Source: Phoronis australis (Eukaryota > Phoronida > Phoronidae). From it: 64,000 bases of DNA. Below, one piece after another: positions 23,501 to 38,500 of the stretch. The translations under genes and the position numbers were made by a program. Location of the stretch: positions 496,274 to 560,273 of the forward strand of contig NMRA01000248.1 of NCBI GenBank assembly GCA_002633005.1, given 5' to 3'. Numbering within the stretch: the first letter of the stretch is position 1; each line of letters opens with the position of its first letter. The notes under the pieces were generated by a model that searched no databases, was not told where the DNA came from, and saw only the letters and a program-made list of their open reading frames with translations.

Positions 23501-26500
23501 ATATCTGCCAAAATCTGGTTCGGTATCCCTTTTAACGCTGTTCTTCGCTTCCTTCACCTGGATGAAAAGGAAATCAAATTAGGTCATTTATTCTCGGTCA
23601 CATATTTATTCGTGATAGTATTCCCAACATCGAGACCATCAGCAACTCAAGAAAACGCGTCAGTTTTTATTGGGTTTAGCCAAACCTTAAACTTGCGAAA
23701 TTCAAAATGACGTATAAAAGCATCGACTGTGGCTTGAGTTGACAATGGAAATGTCATGGAATATTACGAGACCAACATTATGAGAGTAAATGGCCTAATT
23801 TGAGTTTTTTCTTCAGTTGGCGGAGCTTGACGAAATGTACCTTTGAAAGCAAACGAAAACAAAAACAAAAACAAAAACAAAACACACATTTCGAAGGAAA
23901 CATTCATGAGGTAATAAAAAAACTTTCGTTGGCTGGCCAACAAAACTTTGACAGCAATTGCTGAGTATCACGTGCAAGAGACAGAGTTTCCAGAGGGTAC
24001 TTACGTCAAGCTCATTCTTCAAAGTTGTCTTGCTTGACATGATTTCTTGCAGACGAAACTGAAAGTCAGCTGTTGGGATGAAAGTGTCGCCCGTATGTAG
24101 CTTTTCTACCATTGCGGTATAGATGAACTTGTATTGGTCCTTAAAACAATAACACACAGTGCTTAAATCATACGTGTCATTCAAATTGTAGTTCGAATCA
24201 TATATTTATTCAGTTCCCTTCCGGAAATACTCGTCGCCATGGTAAATACCCAGCTTCATCAGTCATCAGACGTCACACCTCTTTCTCACTGGCTAAAAAC
24301 CGCTAAAAGCGGCATGAATTTAGTACGCCTAAGATGGTTTCAAGCAGATGATTAAACTTTGGTTTTTGATTGATTTTAAGAGTAAAACCTATACATATAT
24401 GAAAAAGCTACAGTTTAAATGTTTGCTAACATGTAATTTGTTGGCTCACGCAAAATGCTCATAAAATCTCAACCTGTTTCAGTTAGTATGAAGGATAACT
24501 GTTTTGGAAACATGGACTACAGTTTACGGACCAGGAGCAGTTATCCTATATTCTTTGGCAAAATCAAATGAAAAACACATTGCCTTTCCAAAAGAAAACA
24601 ATGCTGATAAAAGTTTTGATCAATTGCAGTGGTTTTGTTTGAAACAGGAACCGCATTCCTTTCATTATACATGTACACAATGCAGTGCACACACATTATT
24701 CAATTTCAAGTAAAATATTCGTACCAGCGTTTGCACCATGTTGACTCGCTGCTGGCGAAGTAGATCAAGTTGGCCTAGAATGTCAACAGCACCCTCCGCG
24801 TCTGCTTGATCGCACAGAATGTCCATCATGATGAAAGTACCAGTTCGACCCACGCCAGCACTGAACATGTGAAACGTGAAGTTTAGAACGCCGTGTCATT
24901 AGTGACATCAATTAGAGTGCTAGCCGATCGGACTGTTGGTTAAAAACTGAGAGTTCTATGTTGAGACTATGCTCAATAAGTTGTCTTAACCAGACTGTTT
25001 ATGTAGAACTTGGTTTCACGCAAGAACGCAACTATCCGTCGTTTCCACGCACAGGAACCACAAAAGTGATACAACGTACAACTTGCGAGTTGCAAGACAC
25101 TAACCTCACCAACCACCCACTGGCAATGAGACTAGAGACTGTTGCGACATTATATTGTCGCACTCGACACATGCTGTCACCTGGACCTCAATATACGTCA
25201 CAGCAAGGCCCATTCCGTAATGAGCATCGTACTCGTGAGCGAACGCCAGTGACAGCACACGATTCATAACTAATTCATGACAATCTCTCGTGAATACTCG
25301 CATAATCTCGCAAAACTCACAAGGATCATAACCTTACGAAGAACAGCTTACATGTAGTTTGANAAAATGTTAAAAGTCTTCATTTTGTACACATAAAAGG
25401 CAAAAATTCTAGACTCACGTGGTAGAATGTTTGAATCTCTATTCTTGGGCGCATTTTCTTTCAATTTCCCGGCTGCATACTCTTCAACGTCTGCGGCCAG
25501 ACACAGGCGGTTTAGAGCCTACGATCACAAACACCAATAACAACAACAAAAATATGGACAAAAGCTGCAACAACGGCAGAAAAACAGCTACCAACAACCA
25601 ACAGCCACGGCATTACTGCCAATACTAATGAATGTATATAAAATAACAAAATCACAAGCTTAAAAAGATACTAAACCCTGTTTTGACAATTTCAACAAAT
25701 TATCACATCATTGGTGTTCCACTTGAATTATACAAGCCGGTAGAGTTTATCTAAAAACTCATACTCTCCGTCAACTAGATATGATATTACGGTTGTCGGT
25801 GCGTGGACTTTTCCAGCAGTTGTCGAGTTATTCGCCTAGAGCGTAGGTCACGCTTGCTCGCTTAGTAGACTTGGCAAGAACTAAGAAGTTTTCAACTTAT
25901 GCTCCAAAATTTTGAAAATTGTGGAGTGTTACAAGGCATTATTTGTTTCAGATAACTGAATGGGAAAGTCGCTTTTAATATCTGCCAAAATCTGGTTCGG
26001 TATCCCTTTTAACGCTGTTCTTCGCCCCGTTCACCTGGATAAAAAGGAAATCTAATTAGGTCATTTATTCTCGGTCACATGATATTTATTCGTGATAGTA
26101 TTCCCAACATCGAGACCATCAGCAACTCAAGAAAACGCTTCAGTTTTTATTGGGTTTAGCCAAACCTTAAACTTGCGAAATTCAAAATGACGTATATAAG
26201 CATCGACTGTGGCTTGAGTTGACAATGGAAATCTCATGGAATATTACGAGACCAACATTATGAGACTAAATGGCCTAATTTGAGTTTTTTCTTCAGTTGG
26301 CGTAGCTTGACGAAATGTACCTTTGAAAGCAAACGAAAACAAAAACAAAACACACATTTCGAAGGAAACATTCATGAGGTAATAAAAAAAACTTTCGTTG
26401 GCTGGCCAACAAAACTTTGACAGCAATTGCTGAGTATCACGTGCAAGAGACAGAGTTGCCAGAGGGTACTTACGTCAAGCTCATTCTTCAAAGTTGTCTT

Positions 26501-29500
26501 GCTTGACATGATTTCTTGCAGACGTAACTGAAAGTCAGCTGTTGGGATGAAAGTGTCGCCCGTATGTAGCTTTTCTACCATTGCGGTATAGATGAACTTG
26601 TATTGGTCCTTAAAACAATAACATACAGTGCTTAAATCATACGTGTCATTCAAATCGGTGTTCGAATCATACATTTATTCAGTTCCCTTCCGGAAATACT
26701 CGTCGCCATGGTAAATACCCAGCTTCATCAGTCATCAGACGTCACACCTCTTTCTCACTGGCTAGAAACCACTAAAAGCGGCATGAATTTAGTACGCGTA
26801 AGATGGTTTCAAGCAGATGATTAAACTTTGGTTTTTGATTGATTTTAAGAGTAAAACCTATACATATATGAAAAAGCTACAGTTTAAATGTTTGCTAACA
26901 TGTAATTTGTTGACTCACGCAAAATGCTCATAAAATCTCAACCTGTTTCAGCTAGTATGAAGGATAACTGTTTTGGAAACATGGACTACAGTTTACGGAC
27001 CAGGAGCAGTTATCCTATATTCTTTGGCAAAATCAAATGAAAAACACATTGCCTTTCCAAAAGAAAACAATGCTGATAAAACTTTTGATCAATTGCAGTG
27101 GTTTTGTTTGAAACAGGAACCGCATTCCTTTCATTATACATGTACACAATGCAGTGCACACACATTATTCAATTTCAAGTAAAATATTCGTACCAGCGTT
27201 TGCACCATGTTGACTCGCTGCTGGCGAAGTAGATCAAGTTGGCCTAGAATGTCAACAGCACCCTCCGCCTCTGCTTGATCGCACAGAATGTCCATCATGA
27301 TGAAAGTACCAGTTCGACCCACGCCAGCACTGAACATGTGAAACGTGAAGTTTAGAACGCCGTGTCATTAGTGACATCAATTAGAGTGCTAGCCGATCGG
27401 ACTGTTGGTTAAAAACTGAGAGTTCTATGTTGAGACTATGCTCAATAAGTTGTCTTAACCAGACTGTTTATGTAGAACTTGGTTTCACGCAAGAACGCAA
27501 CTATCCGTCGTTTCCACGCACAGGAACCACAAAAGTGATACAACGTACAACTTGCGAGTTGCAAGACACTAACCTCACCAACCACCCACTGGCAATGAGA
27601 CTAGAGACTGTTGCGACATTATATTGTCGCACTCGACACATGCTGTCACCTGGACCTCAATATACGTCACAGCAAGGCCCATTCCGTAATGAGCATCGTA
27701 CTCGTGAGCGAACGCCAGTGACAGCACACGATTCATAACTAATTCATGACAATCTCTCGTGAATACTCGCATAATCTCGCAAAACTCACAAGGATCATAA
27801 CCTTACGAAGAACAGCTTACATGTAGTTTGAGAGCTGGATTGAATAGAAATGTATAGATGGCATTAAAGGATTCGTTTGATAAGTAGGGAAATATTAGAC
27901 AGAAAAAAGCTCATGTTTTAAAAACAACCATGGCGGCTTCGTGCGTTGTTTCAATTCAGTTACACTAAAAATTGAACTATGATGTGCTCTGATTCTAAAT
28001 TAATTGAGTGCAGCAGCTCATGAAGAATTACTTACCTGCAGTGAACCACGGTGGGCACGCCGTCATTATCTTCCCGGATGTGGTCTTTGACGATTTGGTA
28101 GAACTTCCACAGAGCTGAAGAACTGCTGGGCACTCCGTGGTCTGGCCAGGACGTGAAGTGGTACTGGGTCGTCTTAAGCGTCTGCTGCTTCCGATTAACC
28201 TTTCACACAAAATGCAATTTCGTCTTGGTTCGCAGTACACGGTTTTGGACATTTGAAAACCACTACGACTGAGGTCAATAAACACGAGGACGCTTAACTA
28301 AATGGATATTACTCTCTGCGTCACTGACGTCACCTTATATTAAACAAAAAAACCTCCTCTAAGAAATGAATGCATTGTCCAAAGCCTTTCCACTCTCTAC
28401 CGGTAGGTGGATCCTTTTACTCGAATTGAGCAGCCATTTTCAATGGTCGTTGATTAGTCTACTTTTCTAAAGCCTTAGCCATGCTTACCGATGTAGCTGA
28501 CATAGTAAGGAATTTTCAAAGATGCGAAAACGTTTTGAAATGTGACCATTGAAGAAGCACTATTTTGTTTCAAAAATACGTTTTAATTGGTCCGGTACTA
28601 GAAAATATCGATTTAAACAGCTAAACCAGGCGTCCTTCGATCAAACACACGTTATAGACATTGTTCAAACTTTGACTTTAACAGTTATCAGTCCTACCTT
28701 TGTTACTTCGAACTTTCTTATTGCAAAGTTGGCCCCCTGTTCTCTGTCGACAGCCGATACTGTGACGTCACCATACTTTTCAACTTCCGTATTTTCTGGC
28801 CAGTAAACCTCACACTTGCGCTAGAAGTACATGTATATCGTAAGCCTAGCACGTACCTGTCGTCTTGAGCCTAACCTCATCTAAGGCGCCTTATGGTAGA
28901 CATTTTCAATCAAACAGTTCATCAAAGCTGCTGTGAACATGTCTTCTGTCAGAAAAGATCATTTGCCCTTGCAAAATCGGTCTCAAATTGTTTTTATTGC
29001 GATTAGAAGTGATTTCTGGGATTGAAAGGAACAGAGAATGAGTTATACTGTAGATAGACTCTGGTGTAACCATGAGGTGAGGAGGGGCAGAAAGCGGTCA
29101 TGCTCACACTATTTATTGCAAGAAAGCCATTTTAACATTGCATTTACCTCCCCCTGCTCATTACAAAGTGCTCCCGGATTGACTCGTGCCTCCGATACCA
29201 ATTACTTTCGGATTGAATATCTCTGGCAATGGCAGCAGATAGAAACTAGACCTAAGACGTTTCCATGACACGGAGGCATTTTATAGAGCGATGATGGCCA
29301 CGAGAAACAACAAGATGTCGGTTCTTTTCAATGAGAGTAGGGACCTGATAGTGGTACACGATTTTTTGTGTAAAGATCCTGTCGTTTACGTCAGGTTGGA
29401 ATGTGCTGACAAGGGCAGCAGTGCGATTTTCCAACTCCAAAAGTCGAATACAATTTCCGTTTGAAAAAGAGCACGTCCGACTTCGCTCAAACTGTTGTTC

Positions 29501-32500
29501 CACTTGGGAAAAATCGTATAGGACAATAAGACCACTGTTTACATTTACCGTGCGTCGTAGACGATTTTGTGTTCGAAATGGTATTTAACAATTATAGTGC
29601 ATGGACAGGGTTTCACATGATGTGATCCAAATCAAACTTCCAAGTATTTGGCATAAGGTTGAGTTATAGGTATATAAATATACTCTTTGGAACCCCTGTG
29701 GAGATGGTACTGGATCTCCCACTTGGTGTTAATAGACTTACCTTCCCATTCTCTACGTTATTGGTCAGCATCACGATCCTCGTTATTTTCTCTTGCCATA
29801 TCATTCGCCAAAAGTCTTTCACAGTGTTTCTGTTGGGACCTGGAGAGTGCAAAATACCGGCGGCTTTAAAGAATTCCAAGGAAGAACACGTGCAATGAGT
29901 ATTCATCACATGTTAAATTATTAACAAACCACGGATGCACGCACTAACAGTTGCCCCTCCGAGTTCATAGAGCTAGGCAAGCAAGACGTCGCCATACAAC
30001 GCCATGAATTATGACATGGGCGGCGCATCATAGGGGGTGGGGTGGTGGTGGTATAGCCCCACTTTATCAGTGGTGCGCTGACCATGGGCTATGAGCGGTG
30101 CACCACAGGAGGGCTATAGCCCCAGCTTTTCAGTGCTGCGCCGCCCATGTACAAGGGGTATGTGTAACGTCATGCCACTTTCATACGCGAGTATCCTGAG
30201 ATACAGAACGCGCCCTTGCCTACGTTGTATTTGTCTCAAAAATAAGCTAAAAGTGTCTTAAGTGTAATTAGACTTCATTGTAACGTATGCCTCTCATACT
30301 TACCCATTGCAGCAATGAATGCCTTGGGACGATTGTAAGCATCGATGTAGCTGGCGTTAACATAGTCTGAATTAATGTCATGGGGCAGACGTTCAAGGAC
30401 GACTCGATTTTTGTCATCTGAAAGATCCAAGCATTGTGTTGGAACATATGACGTACTTGGTTGTTGTCTGTAAAGCGACTAACACAAGAGAAGCAATAAA
30501 TCAGAAAATATAATTGAAATTGTTAAAACATAGAAACGGCATTGTTCAACAAAAATCAACCCTTTTCAAAAGACTTCAATAAATGAGAGGTAGGATTCAG
30601 TAACCGATGTCTGTTTCACATCTTCAGTTTGACAGAACTGCCTCAGTTTAGGCTACTGGCACGAAAAGCGAATTTCGTGACTCCCACATCGAGTTGAATA
30701 TTTGTAGCAGCTACAGACCCAAATAAAAATAAACAAATGAATGAGCAATTAACATTTTCTCTTTAAGACGAATAGTACGCCAGCTTCAAGAGCAACACCC
30801 GGAAAAATTTACTACGCTTCTGAACTTAACAAAGCATCTACCTTCTATTTGTGTGACACAAACACAGCATTTAAATAAATATTTTACATGCTAAGATGTT
30901 CTTGAATCGGTTTTTCGTTTTATTCTTCTCCTTGAGACCCACAGTATGGGGAAAAATATGGCCACTGCGAAGGCTCTGAAAAAACAAAACACACAATACA
31001 GGCTCAAGCCACACAAAACATTGGTATAAACGTATTACACGAGATAGCATTTTCATACACTTCATACATTGCAAATGTACCATGTTTACGACCGCAATGC
31101 CGTCCACACTACGAGTTATCCGGGAAGGAGCTGCCACTAGGTCTGTTGCAGTGTGGACACTATTTCCACTGGAACAACTTATCCCGCATTAACCTGTTAG
31201 AGTAACTTCTTCTAGGGTAAGTCGTGATGTGAACGCAAACCTTTTGCAAATGCGGAAGTAATCACCAGATGTGCGCTTACTCTGTTGCATACGCTGGGTT
31301 GAGCAGTCATTTTTGTGTCATGGTGTAGGCCTAGCGAGTGTAGTGTGAACGCTCTGCTGAACAAAAGCAAGTTGCTCTGTGAAGAGTTGCTCAAGGGTAA
31401 CCTATTGTGTGCGCACGACTACAGACATAGTAACATGAAGGATGAACATTAATTTAGAGCGCTTCAGCAAGTTTTTAGGAAGGCTGACGTAGTCAACTAG
31501 AATTATGTGAATGAAATGTTATGTAGTGCACGAACATACTAAACCAAGTACTTGCGGAATAGTTTAATTCAGCTTCGCCACGGAGAAAGAAAAGCGAAAT
31601 CGCTACGCCAATTTTTGTAAGAATTCCCCTGCCAGCGACCTTAAAACAAGTCCTAGGCATCAAAATGTTAAAATTACGCGCTGATTGGTTCAGGCAACGC
31701 CTTAATCTAGCAACAGATTGAGGCAACAGGTCTACCCGTCGAATTTATAAATTATGCCAAAAGTGTAGGTACCTCGTATTCCTTAACTATGCCGTCATTT
31801 AAGGCGCGTCCGACATACGACACTAAGTCTTCCAATTTGATTGATTTATTGAGGTTTTCGTAAACTGGCTGCTCGTGAAGAGGGCTGGAGGGTTGTGGAT
31901 TTTCATTCAGTAGTATCGCATTTTCGTGGTCGGTGAGAGCGTCTGAAATAAGTTTCAGAACATTACTGTTAAAAGCATTGTTACGACATATATTTGATGC
32001 AATATAACAACTTTTAAAACAAAAAATGTTCTGTAAGAACAACTTTCAGTATGAATGCCATTATGATTTAACTGTCATTTCTATAACTACAGCCCCAATG
32101 GCTGTGAATAAATGAGCACAACCTGGTAAAGCATTACGCATGTTGATGACACTCGATAACATTCAAAAGAATTGGCGCACTACACCAAATATCTTGACCT
32201 CCCATTAGCACTGACAAACTAATAAGTCAAAATATGAATAGCTAGAACTGACTAATACAGTGTACTAGTCAGGGAAAGTTTTTCTGGTGAAACCTATTGC
32301 AATAACGCTTCATATCAGGGGTCTTAAACGACTCCATTATGTAGCTTGATAAAGTTGTGTACCCGCATTACACTTTTATTATTTGAAGCGATGTGTGTAA
32401 CTTTTATTCCCTATCTGGTCGGGTAGAACGAGCTCGTTTACCTCTGTCGGCAATCAATCTAAACGAAGGCCAGATAGTGACGGAACTCTGCCAGTGCAGA

Positions 32501-35500
32501 TACTGCGCCCTTGGCATTTCTCTGTACCAATGCAACCCTACTGATTGGACGAGAAAGCATGATTTGTGCACAAACCTCTCACCCTGTTCAGCTTGATTAT
32601 CTTGACCAAAGTTATCATCAGCGCGTTTGGCAATCACCAATATTCGTAATGAACTTGTCTGATACCAGGGGGATATTTCATGAAAAGTGACTAAAGTATT
32701 TAGACAGAAATGTGGAATTACGCTCCACACAGCTATTTTGGAAAGTCATAAAATCTCACCTGAGCAAAAATGCAGTCCATGAGAATATGCACATAAGGTA
32801 ACTTCTAGTTAGGAGATAATTTGCATAAAGTATTTGTAGATTGTTATGCTCATAGTATTACTTGACTTGTCCATCCAGTGTGAATTAATCCCGAACTTAT
32901 CTAAAGTCTCGAGTCACTTTGCGTGAAACGGAAACTTACCAACCTCAACAAGACGTCCGTCAAGCTTACATGCGGCGAACACTACGAGAGACTCCATCAT
33001 TTCGACCCACATAATTGGGCACGAACAATAATCACAACAACACACAGAATATGTTAGTATATAAGCACTTACTATTTCTTTCAATGATGTCTACTTGAAG
33101 ACCAGTCACGCTCTTTTGTGCAGCCCCATGTCTTCGTCTGAAAATGAACAGATGGAAAGTGAGATTGAATTTCAGCTATATACCTCTAGTGTCTCGTCAT
33201 TATTTGAATTGTACGGAAGCTTAAGGGGTAGCCACAACAACACAGATTTCAACTCACTCAACAACTAAAAATGGTTTCAAAGGAAAGGCTTATTATTTTT
33301 TTCTACAGGAAACACTTATGAAAAAAGGCGTAATTTGGTATTTTAGCTGATTTTTCAAAAATATTTATTCTAAGTCTAAGTCGTCGACTTTCACTTATAT
33401 ATGTGATTTGCGCTTAATAACGCTGGTACTTAAAAAAGGTTTTATGATTCAAAGAAATCTCCAAACGCCAGGAATCTCATTCTCTACCCGAAATTATTGA
33501 CGTTACTATAACTTGTTAACCATATTTCATTTATTTGTGTTTCTGTAAAATCTACACTAACTAAATGTTTCGGTGTATAACACTGTGTATGGGTAATAAG
33601 CCATGTGTTCTCACCTCCATCTAATGAAACCCACCAAAGCTAGCACGAATACAACCAATACTGTTGCAACTCCGCCACCAATAGCGCCGCGGGCCTGTCT
33701 GTCTTCTTTAAAGTTCTTTGCTGAGATCAAAGGGAAGTGTTAGCTTGAAACACATATGTACTGCAGTGACAATACACAATGAAAAAGCTCCTCTTATGTA
33801 TCAGACTAGGGCTTGAGTTTGAAGGAGACAGCCATCAATGTAAAGGCTACGTGAGGTAGTGTACATGGCTTCTTATTGGTTGACAGGAAGAGTAATATTC
33901 AACATTCTAATTGGGTAATGATATGATACTCATCATATTACCCTGTGTATTAAGAAATGCCTTTGTGGCTTGCTGTTGGTGCAAACACAAGAATACACTA
34001 AATCACAGGTTTTTGTTTCCGACACAATCAATATTACAAGGCATCAAACAAAACAACGAAAAGATTCCCTGTACTTTTCGGCTTATTCGGCGTAGGATAC
34101 GTGTTCACGAAACCTTTAAACTACGTGTACCGCTGTATGCTGGCAAGAAAGTAACTAAACTATCCGATATCGATATCCAGCATAACGAAACGACATTTTG
34201 ACGAGTCACGATATTTGTCTAGTTGAAATAAAGCACAGCTATTTTATGTTCAAATCATTTGAGGCCGATTAAGCTTGCTGTTATTTCACAAACTATGCAT
34301 TTTAACCACGGAAATGTGACAGCCAGCTCTCTCTGGAGACAGCCTGGCGCTCTTGGATGTAACGGTGCTCCGTGCCAAGATGAAAATCCACCGTCAGAGG
34401 CCACGCTGCTTCTGCACACTCAGATGTATGTTCTCGCCATTTTTGCCAACAGGGGGCTGTAACTAGTAATCTTGTGATTGTTCCAACAACACAAGGGTAC
34501 GTCAGGTGAGAAGGAAGCATCGAATTGTTGGCATGCTTCTTTATGAAAGCATACTTATCTACATAATGCCTTCAAAAAACTAAGAGAAGTGGCTGAAAGA
34601 TGGTGAGATATACTTCTAAAATAAAAACTGTGACATCGGTACTTTTTAAAACGATGTTACCGGTAAATAAACTGTTTTCAATACAACTGTCGATATCGAG
34701 TAACTCTATGCAGCTCCAGTTCAAACTAAGTTATGTGCACTAATTTTGATCATCATCACATGACCAGATCTTCAATTGGATGACGCTGTGACAGACGCTA
34801 GAACGGCGGAAGGGGGAGATGGATGGAGAGGACGAGAGAGAGAAGAGTGCGTAGGGCTAGATGTTCCAACCGCATATACTTGAATGCCAACGTACGGGTT
34901 CGTGATTTCATGGATACCCGGATGTTCCACTCAAATACAGGGAATTTTGAAGTCTTTTTACATCGTGCTGGCACGAGATTAATTAACCACAAATGATCGT
35001 AAATACTTGCAACTGATATCGCGTGGTTACGCGAACAAGAACTCTTGTTTCTGGTTTGCACCACGACTTGAATTAAAAACATAAAATCTATATAACCCTC
35101 ACCTTCTATATAGTCTTTGACAAGCAATCCTTCGAATTCAAAAGCTTGAAAATAGCTTTTATTCTCCTAAAACAAAAGAAACCAAAAAAAAAACTAAATT
35201 ATTTTACAAAAGCAGGGTACGTATATTGTATATCGTCTTAAAATGAAGAACCTCGTACATCAAGCAGATCTAGGAACCAATATTGCTTCCTAGAGCAGAT
35301 CGATCAAAATCAATGACTAACTTAATCAATCCAATATCGGGCAGCAGCCTAACTAACTCCCGTAGAGAAACCAAGAACTTTCCCAATATGACCAAACCAA
35401 AAATCTCAAAACACTCTGCGTCTCGATAGACTGGTCATAAGACACCTCTTTCAAATTTTAATACGACACTGCCACTTAGCTCAACACAGGCATCTCATTG

Positions 35501-38500
35501 GCTAAAGAGAACGCTACTGGATGGCACTATTACATTCCTACAACATATTGTGCATGACAATATAAGGAAAATCACGCCCATTTTCTGAGAAGATACAGAC
35601 AGACTTGGAAATGTTCTTTCACAAGCAACTTGTTGATCGATAACACGGCTCAAGTGAGTTTTAGCTCACTGACAGGTGTTTTGCACTATGTGCCCAACCC
35701 CGCGGCCTGCGTACATATGGTGTACCGCAAATGACATCAGACCGATTGCACTCTTCATTTTAAGCAAATCAATATCTTACGAAGGCACACTTAATTTTGA
35801 ATTCAAGTCCTATTCTTTCTGGAGCAAACAAGAGAGCAGTGGCGAGGTCAGCGTTAAAACACTGACTGATAGCCTATACAATTACATATCAAAATTGATT
35901 TACAGCCTAAATTATACAGAACATTTCGGCATTGCACACCGACTCGTGAAGTTTTTTTCACCGTGCAGGTTTAAAGTCTTGTAGAGTTGTATAAAATATA
36001 TAGGATAGCACAGACACCAAAGGGTATCATGCTCAATGGCCAAACTAACCCAAAACAAAAGGAAAACCCATTCCATCACTTTGCTTCAATTATTACTGGT
36101 GACTTCTTTAATCATCCAAATACTTACGAATTCGTTCTGAACGAAAACACCGATCAGGAATCTGTATCTATTTCCCGCTATGAGTGGCACATTTTTATAT
36201 CCACCGTACGTCTTTTGGTCCCCTACAACGAATGTCTCCATTGTTTCGGCCTGTGCTGTGGTCAAATTAGCGGCTATATAATGGGAATCGCCACTAGACG
36301 TCGCCTCCTTATAATCTTTTAACACGGAGACATCGATAGCTTCTCTCCTTTTGCGGGTCGATATTTTCTCCATTTCAACGACAATGAGATAAAACCTGTT
36401 TCCAAGGAAATTAAGATATTGGAACAAAGTCATTTTTTAACTGATGGACGACAAACTTAGTCCCTTCCGTCTCAGCCTGGAAATAGAGGTCATTTTGCGG
36501 GAGCAAACTGTGACGTGGGTGACGGAGATAAAGAGAATATGATTTTTAACACAACGTTGTAAACGTTGCTGTTCACTAAGTATGCAGACATGGGTGCATA
36601 TTATATGAAAAACAGTGCATGTGCCTTGCAGTATTTTGAAGAAGCTTCTGTTAACAAAACAATGAACTTTCCAAGCAACACCTATTTCAGAGGGTAACCT
36701 TCTTCAAGTGGCGCCGCTAAGACGTTTGTTTAATTACTCACGCCACCCAGCGACAAGAGATCCATACGACGGTCAACACGTTTTTGGAGATATCCCGAGA
36801 TCACGGAGCTCGTTAATGCTCAAATGCCTAACAACAAGTTAAGCCGATATAGATGACACGACAATAGGTTCACAGTTATATCATATTTTCATAATCTGTC
36901 ATGAACATCCGACAATTAAACAATGCAATATTCTGCTCATAGTGTGATTGGAATCTAGTCCTGACAGCTAAGAGGCAATAGGTTCCCATTATAGCATCCA
37001 GTGTCTTTCAGTATACATTCATAATCCTACACGAATCTCAGGTTTATGACTTGGGCAAAAACTCTTGTCTTAAACCTGAGACGAGTGAAGGATTTGTTTT
37101 CTCACATGAACCGAAAAACTCGACGTGTCTAAAACGTTCAACCATGTGACACAACTTTTGTAAAAAAAAACACGCTTGTGCAACGTAAATAAACTCATTT
37201 ACTTTTTGTCAATAGTTTTATTACAAACTTAACAATTGTAAACAGCATTAATAAAAAAATCTCAAGTTACAATCTAATAAATATTCTTAATATTCTTTGA
37301 GGTTGTAATATTAAGACTCTACGAATGTTTATAAATAACAGTTAACATGACTACCCCGGAAGTGAGCCTGAATTGACCTTGAGACAGCACAGCTAGACAG
37401 TCTCATTGCGTTTCTTGAGTTGGGGTTCGTCTTCGTTTGAATGAATGTATATATGGAATTCGCCGTAGAATATGGATCCTGTTTACGGAGATGTTTGCTT
37501 GTCCTTCAAACTCGGATTTCCGGCATTGTCTGGTTGGCGCACGTTTGATTGTTGGTATTAGTGTTTTGCAGGCGATAAAATGTAAGGCGTGTGGGTTTCT
37601 ACTCTGCACTAATTTGTGATTCACCCATGTAACATCAAAAAGTTACGTACCAACCGAGGCCTTAAAGTCAGGAATGTCCTAAAGTAGTGAATCATCTCGT
37701 TTCCGCTTCTGCAAGATCGCGCAACATCATTGTTGAAGCTTACAGAGTTCTTCTACTTACGATTATCAAAAGAGTACCGGGACACGTATTTGTTTATAAT
37801 GCGAATCAAAACAGTGTGTTCAGAGTTTATTTTCAAAAACGATACTTAAAACAGCACATTTTACTAAATGCATTTTTTACCTATTTTCACACCATTAGTT
37901 CGTAACCAACTAATGTTCAGATTTGATATAAAAGGCAATCCAGGGATTGCTTAAACGATGCATGAAAATATCACAGGATCGATCACAACTTGTAATGCCA
38001 GAGGAACAAAGCACATGCTTTAACGTTGCTTAAAGAACGCTAACTCACTAAAGACGTCACTGTACACATTTATGTCACCCGAAACCTAAAAAATGTACAC
38101 CTTTACACAAATTCTATGTGCATTTTTACTTTGTATTTTTTACTTGTTGATGCAGAAACATGCCAAAACACAAAGGAAGCAAAAAGGAGCGCATAATATG
38201 GCTGTAAAAATCAACACAGAAAGCTGAGACAGTACGATTTAGGCAATTAATAAAGTAGGTGAGTATGGCATGTCTTTGACGGCAAGCAAAACCTACATAA
38301 AGGCGCTGTCTCCTGAAAATCGTCAATTGGCTTTCCGAAAGTCCGGAATATATCTGTTTGACAACATCAGTGTCCCCCCTGAAAGCATCAATCCTTCGAC
38401 AACGTTCTTGCCAACCACTGGTGGAAGTGACTACGTTGAAAATTATTTTCTTACTAAACGGTTGGAAAGGTGTACAAAAGCAAAGAGGCTATTGCTAAGT

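Larger units (their letters stand above)
22869..25362. repeat. Tandem duplication copy 1 (about 2.49 kb)
   Basis: Starts AAAATGTTAAAAGTC and ends CATGTAGTTTGA; near-identical to 25364-27831. It differs by scattered substitutions and small indels, for example in the CAAAAA run and a deletion near the CGTACCAATA segment. A single N at 25363 separates the copies. Confidence 0.97.
25364..27831. repeat. Tandem duplication copy 2 (about 2.47 kb)
   Basis: Direct tandem copy of 22869-25362. In the coding exons I see about four base differences in 371 nt, roughly 1%, the level expected between two alleles of a highly polymorphic animal. Confidence 0.97.

Noticed and set aside
24958-25269. Plus-strand 103-codon frame repeated at 27427-27738
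   Set aside because: Repeated only because it lies in the 2.47-kb duplication; antisense intronic sequence without a domain.
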